From Deltaproteobacteria bacterium (GTDB lineage Bacteria; Desulfobacterota; Desulfovibrionia; Desulfovibrionales; Desulfovibrionaceae), in NCBI GenBank assembly GCA_025350085.1, contig JANXYI010000029.1:1-5391 (forward strand): a stretch of DNA of 5,391 nucleotides, given 5' to 3'. The translations under genes and the position numbers were made by a program. The notes below the pieces were generated by a model. That model saw only the letters and a program-made list of their open reading frames with translations. It had not been told where the DNA came from and did not search any database. Below, piece by piece: positions 1 to 5,391 of the stretch (the first letter of the stretch is position 1; every line of letters begins with the position of its first letter).

Positions 1-1
1 G

Positions 2-331
2 CGCGACGCCCTGGCCAAGGCCGCCGGGGGCATGGCCCATGTGGGCAACAACGCCCTGTCCGTGGTCAAGAACTGCCTGGAGCTGGTCAAGGAGGACCTG
101 GAAGGGGCCATCCGCGGCGGGCCCGTGGCCGTGCTGCGCGAGCTGCGTCACTCCTTGGACCTCCCGCGCGAGGCCGAGCTCATCGGCTGTGCCCTGGGCG
201 GGGCCGAGCGCCTGCAAGGGGCCATCGCCAACCTGCTCTCGGCCGTGGACCACCCGCGCATCATGCACTACATCCGCGGCGAGGAAGTGCTCGACCTGGA
301 CCCGCGCGGCCCCCAGGGCGAGGACGACTAG
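2..331 (+). CDS. C-terminal part of a protein ending in a histidine-kinase-like dimerisation (H-box) helix pair; 5' end outside window
   Basis: The reading frame is open from the first bases (frame starting at base 2) to TAG at 329-331, giving 110 visible codons, so the gene very probably begins outside the window. An ATG at 32 is in frame, but it lies inside the conserved-looking helix and I see no convincing ribosome binding site before it. The visible residues 8-19 read AGGMAHVGNNAL, resembling the H-box of HisKA sensor kinases (pattern AGGxAHxxNNxL, phospho-acceptor His at visible residue 13). A second amphipathic stretch around residues 72-90 (AERLQGAIANLLSAVDHP) could be the second helix of the dimerisation hairpin. 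The protein then ends in an acidic tail with no N, G1 or G2 boxes, so there is no ATPase domain after the H-box. It may be a degenerate sensor kinase, a phosphotransfer protein or a dimerisation module behind PAS/GAF domains lying outside the window. The family call is inference from a short motif. Confidence 0.6.
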   Translation, partial: RDALAKAAGGMAHVGNNALSVVKNCLELVKEDLEGAIRGGPVAVLRELRHSLDLPREAELIGCALGGAERLQGAIANLLSAVDHPRIMHYIRGEEVLDLDPRGPQGEDD

Positions 332-340
332 ACTGGCCGT

Positions 341-355
341 GCAGCCATTGGCTGC
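341..355 (+). repeat. Short perfect inverted repeat before the terminator
   Basis: GCAGCC (341-346), ATT loop (347-349), GGCTGC (350-355): a perfect 6-bp stem between the stop codon of the + strand gene and the intrinsic terminator. It has no T-run of its own. It may add to the 3' end structure of the transcript or be chance in GC-rich DNA. Confidence 0.4.
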
Positions 356-361
356 GATCGA

Positions 362-388
362 GGCGGGGACTCTCCCCGCCTTTTTGTT
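362..388 (+). terminator. Rho-independent terminator of the + strand gene
   Basis: GGCGGGGA (362-369) pairs perfectly with TCCCCGCC (373-380) around a CTC loop, an 8-bp GC-rich stem, followed at once by TTTTTGTTTC (381-390). It sits about 30 bp after the TAG at 329-331. The T-run lies only on the + strand side. Read from the - strand, the stem is followed by TCGATCGC, so it should not serve as a good intrinsic terminator for the convergent HAD gene ending at 435. Confidence 0.9.
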
Positions 389-434
389 TCTGGCCGCCGC
401 AGGCTGAGCCGGAAAACGCCGGGAGGGCCTGCGC

Positions 435-1175
435 TCACTGCGCCTGGAGAAAGGCGATGGCCGTCGGCAGCTCGGCGAACTGGTAGATGATGTAGTCCGG
501 CTCCACCCCTTCGACCGCCTTGTCTCCCTGGCGGGAGGCGAAATACACGGTCTTCAGGCCCAGCTGCTTGGCCCCGTACACGTCGCGGTACATGTCGTCG
601 CCCACGAAGAGCACCTCCTTGGGCCCCAGGCCGAGCTTGTCCAGGGCCGCCTGGAAGAGCCGCGGGTCCGGCTTGCGGAAACCGAAGTCGCCCGAGACGA
701 TGATGGGCTTGAAATGGCCGTGGATGCCCAGGGTGCGCAGCTCCGGCTCGGCCCAGGCGCTCTGGGCGTCGGACAGGATAGCCAGCTTGTAGCGCCTGCC
801 CAGGTCGCTCAGGATATTCTCGACCTCCGGGAAAAGCTGCAGGCGGTGCCGGGAGATGCCCCGATACATCTCCGACAGGACCAGCGGCAGGACGCGCAGC
901 TTGTCCTTGGGCAGCTGCGCGCACGCCTGCGGCCTGCGCTCGAGGAACTCCCGCCACAGCAGCACGGTATCGAACTCGGGAAAGGCCTCGGCGCTGGTGC
1001 TGCGCTGCTTGGCCATGATGCCGAAGTACTCGTCGCGCAGTTCCTTGCGGTGGATGTAGATGCCCTGGAAGGTCAGGAAATGGCTCAGGCCACGGTAGAT
1101 CTCCTCGTTGCCCTCGTCGGTGCGGATGTCGACCAGGGTGCCGTTGATGTCGAAGATGATGGCTTTGATGTTCAT
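435..1175 (-). CDS. HAD-superfamily hydrolase (HAD-IA type) with a DxN motif I
   Basis: A 246-residue protein of normal length for a cytoplasmic HAD subfamily I hydrolase. Motif I is FDINGT (8-13) with nucleophile Asp9; motif II has Ser135 in ILSDAQ; motif III has Lys168 in FRKPD; motif IV is VGDDMYRD (191-198) with Asp193 and Asp194 for magnesium. Residues of about 15-120 form a helical C1 cap. Position +2 of motif I is Asn11, where phosphatases normally have the acid/base Asp, so the reaction may not be ordinary phosphate-ester hydrolysis. The frame is open upstream to 1562, but I place the start at ATG 1175: it begins the conserved first strand, has AAGGG (1187-1183) 7 nt upstream, and overlaps the TGA of the kinase-like gene as ATGA. 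That overlap implies translational coupling and a shared transcript. The substrate cannot be told from sequence. No terminator with a T-run is seen after its TGA at 437-435. Confidence 0.9.
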   Translation of the reverse strand: MNIKAIIFDINGTLVDIRTDEGNEEIYRGLSHFLTFQGIYIHRKELRDEYFGIMAKQRSTSAEAFPEFDTVLLWREFLERRPQACAQLPKDKLRVLPLVLSEMYRGISRHRLQLFPEVENILSDLGRRYKLAILSDAQSAWAEPELRTLGIHGHFKPIIVSGDFGFRKPDPRLFQAALDKLGLGPKEVLFVGDDMYRDVYGAKQLGLKTVYFASRQGDKAVEGVEPDYIIYQFAELPTAIAFLQAQ

Positions 1176-2176
1176 GGCAGGGCCCTTAGATTTTGTTTGG
1201 CCTCTTGGATGAGACGCCAGCGGTGGTCCTGGCCGATCCAGGAGTTGCGGGCGATGCGCAGCAGGGTGATGCCGATGTAGAAGGGCGCGCGCCGGGTGAT
1301 GGCGGCAAAGGCGCTCCCGCGGTCCGAGAAATGGCAGCAGTATTCCCAGAGGAGATGGCCGATGAAGGGCTCGGCCGCGCTCGGGTCGCCCAGGCCCTGG
1401 CAGAAGAAGTGCTTGAGTTCGCCACAGAGCCTGCCCACGTCGAACATCCGGTCGGCCCAGTGCATCCGCTCCAGGTCGATGGCCAGGACATCGCGGCCAC
1501 GGCCGAAGAGGAAGTTGGAGGGGGTGGCGTCGCCGTGCACCAGCACGGCCCGGTCCTCCCACATGACCCCGCGCGAGCGCCAGGCCTCCCGCAGACCAAA
1601 CAGCTCGTCCGCATGGTCCTGGCCCAGGCCCCGCTTGACCGTGAGCGACTGGATGAGCCGCCCCATGTAGTCCGTGGCGTCGGAGAAGGTGACCGGCCAG
1701 TCCTTGGCCGTGCGGTTGTGCAGGGTGGCCAGAAAATGGGCCAGGGCCGTGAGCTTGCGGTAGAGCCTGTCGTGTCGGCCCAGGAACATGGCGTCGTTGA
1801 TGACCGTGCCCAGCATGTCTGCGTCCAGGAACTCCATGATCAGCAGGCCGTTTATGTGGGCGTTGTACCCCAGGGGCCTGACCACGTAGTGCGGCCGCGC
1901 GTCGAGCCCAAGGGAGCGCAGGAACACGAGGTTGTTGTATTCCTTCTGCCCGGCGGCTTCCCCGTGCGGGCCGTGGCGCTGGGGGTAGAACTTGCCGATG
2001 ACCCGTGCGCCGCTGCGTTTTTCCTCGTAGAGGTACACGTCCCGGGAACAGGCGGACTGGAAGACGCGAAAGCCTGGATCGTGCGGGTGGACGTTCAGTT
2101 GGGGCATAATCTCATGGCGCAGATACCCGTACAAAGGGTCGTCCGGGTGGACCTGGCCGAGATAGTCGAAGTTCAT
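1172..2176 (-). CDS. APH/choline-kinase-family phosphotransferase (small-molecule kinase), substrate unknown
   Basis: A 334-residue protein with the eukaryotic-like kinase fold of the APH family (aminoglycoside phosphotransferase, choline and homoserine kinases). The N-lobe has a candidate ATP lysine, Lys62, in VIGKFYP, and Glu79 as possible partner. A hinge-like IMEFLDADML lies at 113-122. The catalytic Brenner-type motif is VHGDATPSNFLF (213-224), with base Asp216 and metal-binding Asn221, followed by AIDLERMHWADRMFD (232-246) with metal-binding Asp234. All key residues are present, so it is probably active. Family membership does not imply drug resistance, since many members phosphorylate metabolites or sugars. 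The ATG at 2176 is preceded by GGAG (2187-2184) at 7 nt spacing and overlaps the TGA of a 19-codon ORF. Its own TGA overlaps the ATG of the HAD gene. The kinase and HAD proteins may therefore act on the same or linked compounds; this is inference from gene order. Confidence 0.9.
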   Translation of the reverse strand: MNFDYLGQVHPDDPLYGYLRHEIMPQLNVHPHDPGFRVFQSACSRDVYLYEEKRSGARVIGKFYPQRHGPHGEAAGQKEYNNLVFLRSLGLDARPHYVVRPLGYNAHINGLLIMEFLDADMLGTVINDAMFLGRHDRLYRKLTALAHFLATLHNRTAKDWPVTFSDATDYMGRLIQSLTVKRGLGQDHADELFGLREAWRSRGVMWEDRAVLVHGDATPSNFLFGRGRDVLAIDLERMHWADRMFDVGRLCGELKHFFCQGLGDPSAAEPFIGHLLWEYCCHFSDRGSAFAAITRRAPFYIGITLLRIARNSWIGQDHRWRLIQEAKQNLRALP

Positions 2177-2232
2177 CGCCGGGCTCCGGGCCTGGCGGCA
2201 GGGATTCCGGTTCGAATGGAGAGGCTGGACAT
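2173..2232 (-). CDS. Possible 19-residue leader ORF coupled to the kinase gene
   Basis: ATG at 2232 opens a 19-codon frame reading MSSLSIRTGIPAARPGARR and stops at TGA 2175-2173, which overlaps the kinase ATG (ATGA). It has the best ribosome binding site in the window, AAGGAGG at 2248-2242, 9 nt before the ATG. It is in a different frame from the kinase, and the kinase frame has no ATG, GTG or TTG between here and 2176. The peptide is basic (four Arg) and Pro/Ala-rich near its end, with no run of one amino acid typical of classical attenuators and no membrane segment. It may be translated only to bring ribosomes to the kinase start. Alternatively, a one-base sequence error or frameshift could make it the true kinase N-terminus. 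Confidence 0.5.
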   Translation of the reverse strand: MSSLSIRTGIPAARPGARR

Positions 2233-2241
2233 GGTCGAGGT

Positions 2242-2248
2242 CCTCCTT
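2242..2248 (-). promoter_or_regulatory. Perfect Shine-Dalgarno site, AAGGAGG
   Basis: AAGGAGG on the - strand matches the 16S anti-Shine-Dalgarno without mismatch and lies 9 nt before the ATG at 2232. It lies about 65 nt from the annotated kinase start at 2176, too far to serve that start directly. It therefore favours translation of the 19-codon frame first, with the kinase reached by coupling. Confidence 0.75.
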
Positions 2249-2252
2249 GGAG

Positions 2253-2266
2253 ATTGCTCATGCAAT
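2253..2266. repeat. Inverted repeat ATTGC-N4-GCAAT upstream of the kinase operon
   Basis: ATTGC (2253-2257), TCAT, GCAAT (2262-2266), perfect 5-bp arms. It covers the proposed -10 region and start point of the kinase operon, just upstream of the strong ribosome binding site, so it could be an operator half-site pair or a small 5' UTR hairpin. The arms are short and chance cannot be excluded. Confidence 0.3.
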
Positions 2267-2290
2267 ACCAGGGATTTCCGTCCATGTCAT
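2262..2290 (-). promoter_or_regulatory. Candidate sigma70-type promoter for the small ORF, kinase and HAD genes
   Basis: On the - strand ATGACA (2290-2285; 5 of 6 to TTGACA) is followed after 17 bp by TATTGC (2267-2262; 3 of 6 to TATAAT). This lies in the only AT-rich stretch between the efflux operon and the kinase genes. Transcription would start near 2255, giving a 5' UTR of about 20 nt that contains the AAGGAGG site. The -10 match is weak. The -24/-12 GG-N10-GC spacing of sigma54 promoters was looked for around the TTGCA and is absent. Confidence 0.35.
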
Positions 2291-2295
2291 ATGGA
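2281..2295. repeat. Inverted repeat TCCAT-N5-ATGGA overlapping the candidate -35
   Basis: TCCAT (2281-2285), GTCAT, ATGGA (2291-2295): perfect 5-bp arms with a 5-bp spacer, placed over the proposed -35 hexamer. The size and position would suit a dimeric repressor or activator, but no regulator gene is present in the window to pair it with. Confidence 0.3.
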
Positions 2296-2308
2296 ATTTT
2301 GAACGGGC

Positions 2309-2323
2309 AGGGCCGGGGCGGCC

Positions 2324-2325
<2 letters not shown>
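2309..2325 (-). other. GC-rich hairpin at the end of the efflux operon, weak terminator candidate
   Basis: AGGGCC (2325-2320 on the - strand), a 5-nt loop, then GGCCCT (2314-2309) form a 6-bp GC-rich stem that begins inside the permease stop codon. It is followed by GCCCGTTCAAAATT with no T-run, so it is not a standard intrinsic terminator. Readthrough from the efflux operon into the kinase genes, or Rho-dependent ending, is possible. Confidence 0.3.
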
Positions 2326-3550
<1,225 letters not shown>

Positions 3551-4276
3551 CTAGGCCCCCGGGCCCGTGGCGGTGTCGTTGACGATCCGGCCGTCGAGAA
3601 AGGTGATGGTCCGGCCCGCGTAGGCCGCGATGTCCGGCTCGTGGGTGACCATGATGATGGTGATGCCTTGGGCGTTCAGCCGTGTGAAGATGTCCATGAT
3701 CTCCGCGCTGATGCGCGAGTCCAGGTTGCCCGTGGGCTCGTCGGCCAGGATCAGCGCCGGGCTGCCGGCGAGCGCCCGGGCAATGGCCACGCGCTGCTGC
3801 TGGCCGCCGGAGAGCTGGTTCGAGAGGTGCCCGGCGCGGTCGGCCAGGCCGACCAGGCCCAGGGCCTCCATGGCGCGCGCCCGGCGCTCGGCCGCAGGCA
3901 CCCGGCCATAGACCAGGGGCAACTCCACGTTCTCCAGCGCGCTGGTGCGCGAAAGCAGGTTGAAGCCCTGGAACACGAACCCGAGCTTGCGGTTGCGGAT
4001 CTCGGCCAGTTCGTTCTTGGAGAGGTCCTGCACGGCCTCCCCGTCCAGCGCGTAGCTGCCCGAGGTGGGCCGGTCCAGGCAGCCCAGGATGTGCATGCAG
4101 GTGGACTTGCCGGAACCGCTGGAGCCCATGATGGCCACGAACTCGCCGTGCGCCACGGTGAGCGACACCCCGCGCAGGGCGTGCACGGTCTCCTCGCCCA
4201 TCTGGTAGGCCTTGGTGACGCCGGTGAGGTGGACGACTTCCTTGCCTGCGGGTTCCTTGCCTGCGAGCCCGGCCAT
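3551..4276 (-). CDS. ABC transporter ATP-binding protein, MacB/LolD type
   Basis: A 241-residue cytoplasmic ATPase with a full motif set: Walker [10 protein letters not shown] (51-59), Q-loop Gln103 in FVFQGFNLL, signature LSGGQ (155-159), Walker B LILADEP (175-181) with catalytic Glu180, D-loop GNLDS (183-187) and switch His212 in MVTHEP. The N-terminal pattern [20 protein letters not shown] is characteristic of the MacB/LolD/FtsE group that works with FtsX-fold permeases. The frame is open upstream to 4390, but ATG 4276 is the better start: GAGG (4287-4284) lies 7 nt upstream, the protein then has the usual family length, and the longer form would overlap the adaptor gene by over 100 bp. 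The adaptor stop TAG is 1 nt away, and the permease ATG directly follows this gene's TAG. It is expected to dimerise and power the neighbouring permease. Confidence 0.95.
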   Translation of the reverse strand: MAGLAGKEPAGKEVVHLTGVTKAYQMGEETVHALRGVSLTVAHGEFVAIMGSSGSGKSTCMHILGCLDRPTSGSYALDGEAVQDLSKNELAEIRNRKLGFVFQGFNLLSRTSALENVELPLVYGRVPAAERRARAMEALGLVGLADRAGHLSNQLSGGQQQRVAIARALAGSPALILADEPTGNLDSRISAEIMDIFTRLNAQGITIIMVTHEPDIAAYAGRTITFLDGRIVNDTATGPGA

Positions 4277-4277
4277 G

Positions 4278-5391
4278 CTAGAACCTCGGCCCGCTGGGAG
4301 GCCCGGAACTGGCAGGGCTGGCGCCGCCCTTGCCTTTGCCCGCCAGGGCCTCGAGGATGATCTCGGCGTCCGCAGGCAGCTCGCCGCCAAGGACCTCGGT
4401 CTCGCGGTCGTTGCCGATGCCGAGCGTCACGGTCACGGGCAGGGGCTTGCCGTCCTTCAAGATATAGATGCGCTTGCCCGCGGTCTTGGCCGCGCCCTTC
4501 TCAGGGCCTTTGCCCGCGGTCTTTTCGGCGCCCGTGCCGCCGCCCGCAATCTCCGGGGTCTTGGGCCGGAAGCGCAGGGCCGCGGTGGGGATCTTGAGGG
4601 CTTCGCCCTTTTTCGCGGTCACGAAGGTCACGTTGGCGGTCATGCCGGGCTTGAGCCGCAGGTCGGTGTTGTCCACCCCGACCACCACCGTGTAGGTCAC
4701 GACGTTGGACACGGTGGTGGCGGCGTTGCGCACCTGGGTCACGGTGCCCACAAAGTTGGCCTCGGGGTAGGCGTCCACGGTGAAGGTGGCGTTGCCGCCC
4801 TCGCGCACCTTGCCGATGTCCGACTCGTCCACCGTGGCGTAGATCTGCATCTTGGTCAGGTCCTGGGCGATGGTGAACAGCGTCGGCGTCTGGAAGCTGG
4901 CGGCCACGGTCTGGCCCACGTCCACGGCGCGGGAGATGACGATGCCGTCCACGGGCGAGCGGATGGTGGCGTAGTCGAGGTTGGTGCGGGCCTGGTCATA
5001 GCTGCCGCGGGCCTGGGCCACCGCGCCCTGGGCCGCGCCAAGCGCCGCCTTGGCCGAGGCTGCAGCCGTGGCGTAGGTGTCGAAGTCGCTCACAGACACC
5101 GAGCCGTCGCGCACCAGGTCCTGGTAGCGCTTCATGGTGCGCTGGGCGTCGACCAGGGTCACCTTGGCCTTCTCCAGGTTGGCCTGGGCGGCGAGGTAAT
5201 TGCCCTGGCTCTGCTCCACCTGGGCGTGGAAGGTGGCCGGGTCGATCTGGGCGATGACCTGGTTCTTCTTCACCGGGGAGTTGAAGTCCACGAACAGTTC
5301 CTTGATGGTGCCGGACACCGCCGCGCCCACGTTCACCGTGACCACCGGGGTGATGTTGCCCGAGGAGGTCACCGTGGCCGTGATCTCCCCG
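4278..5391 (-). CDS. MacA-like periplasmic adaptor (HlyD/MFP family); N-terminus outside window
   Basis: 370 codons are visible. The frame is still open at the window edge and the first residues ([15 protein letters not shown]) are already inside the conserved MacA core, so the signal sequence or membrane anchor lies beyond 5391; a GTG at 5372 is internal. Numbering from that GTG, the lipoyl-like half motifs lie at about 12-50 and 134-165, flanking an alpha-hairpin (about 50-132) rich in Ala and Gln. The hairpin tip [17 protein letters not shown] (82-98) keeps Arg82, Leu86 and Ser93 in the R-x3-L-x6-S spacing of the AcrA tip, which contacts TolC-type channels. The beta-barrel covers about 170-262 ([26 protein letters not shown]). 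A Lys/Ala/Gly-rich insert (about 272-300, KTAGK nearly twice) precedes the membrane-proximal domain ([10 protein letters not shown] onward), and the tail is Gly/Pro/Ser-rich. It is the first visible gene of the efflux operon, with the ATPase start 1 nt after its TAG. The channel gene is not in the window. Confidence 0.93.
   Translation of the reverse strand, partial: GEITATVTSSGNITPVVTVNVGAAVSGTIKELFVDFNSPVKKNQVIAQIDPATFHAQVEQSQGNYLAAQANLEKAKVTLVDAQRTMKRYQDLVRDGSVSVSDFDTYATAAASAKAALGAAQGAVAQARGSYDQARTNLDYATIRSPVDGIVISRAVDVGQTVAASFQTPTLFTIAQDLTKMQIYATVDESDIGKVREGGNATFTVDAYPEANFVGTVTQVRNAATTVSNVVTYTVVVGVDNTDLRLKPGMTANVTFVTAKKGEALKIPTAALRFRPKTPEIAGGGTGAEKTAGKGPEKGAAKTAGKRIYILKDGKPLPVTVTLGIGNDRETEVLGGELPADAEIILEALAGKGKGGASPASSGPPSGPRF

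Noticed and set aside
1176..1562. Longer N-terminus for the HAD protein (129 extra residues)
   Set aside because: The extension lies within the kinase gene and reads as Pro/Arg/Gly-rich shadow sequence. The ATG at 1175 has AAGGG 7 nt upstream and begins the canonical HAD first strand.
1172..2176. Calling the kinase an aminoglycoside-resistance enzyme
   Set aside because: Only the general APH-family motifs are visible. The family includes many metabolic kinases, and neither context nor sequence supports drug modification.
2237..2245. GAGG-T-CCTC palindrome at the ribosome binding site as a sequestering hairpin
   Set aside because: The loop would be a single nucleotide, which cannot form; the symmetry is a by-product of the Shine-Dalgarno sequence.
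1193..2302. Open frame of 369 codons on the + strand opposite the kinase gene
   Set aside because: It is a complementary-strand shadow of the kinase, whose catalytic motifs are clear; there is no convincing ribosome binding site and no domain in the translation.
2112..2323. Coding extension past the permease stop in another - strand frame
   Set aside because: The frame is a shadow inside the permease and merely stays open across the gap; it has no start signal of its own and no domain.
4277..4390. Longer N-terminus for the ABC ATPase (38 extra residues)
   Set aside because: It would overlap the adaptor gene by over 100 bp and adds Arg/Ala/Pro-rich sequence unlike the family. The ATG at 4276 has a GAGG site 7 nt upstream.

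Overview
The window is GC-rich and tightly packed. It comes from a Gram-negative bacterium: it encodes a periplasmic adaptor with an AcrA/MacA-type hairpin tip and a MacB-type permease, a pairing that normally needs an outer-membrane TolC-like channel. Base composition and gene style fit a high-GC proteobacterium or relative such as Desulfovibrionales. That placement is an impression and no search was made.

Layout. The left end (to 331, + strand) holds the 3' end of a gene whose product ends in a histidine-kinase-like H-box helix pair with no ATPase domain. A clean intrinsic terminator (362-388) closes it. Everything else is on the - strand and reads right to left. At the right edge is a truncated MacA-like periplasmic adaptor (5391-4278), then a MacB/LolD-type ABC ATPase (4276-3551), then a MacB-type permease (3550-2324). 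The junctions are 1 nt and 0 nt, so this is one tripartite efflux operon. A roughly 90-bp gap with an AT-rich island (about 2251-2305) follows. It carries a possible promoter and two short inverted repeats, then a perfect AAGGAGG ribosome binding site in front of a 19-codon ORF (2232-2173). That ORF ends in an ATGA overlap with an APH/choline-kinase-like phosphotransferase (2176-1172), which ends in another ATGA overlap with a HAD-family hydrolase (1175-435).

How the genes work together. The three efflux genes should build an ATP-driven pump: a cytoplasmic ATPase dimer, a four-helix FtsX/MacB-type permease and an adaptor reaching an outer-membrane channel encoded elsewhere. The kinase-like and HAD genes form a separate, translationally coupled pair that may phosphorylate and dephosphorylate a small molecule; the substrate cannot be read from sequence. 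The least ordinary items are the small ORF coupled to the kinase, the DxN (not DxD) catalytic motif of the HAD protein, and the + strand protein that ends right after its histidine-kinase-like helices. I see no mobile element, CRISPR array, tRNA or rRNA, and nothing that clearly amounts to a wholly new system.
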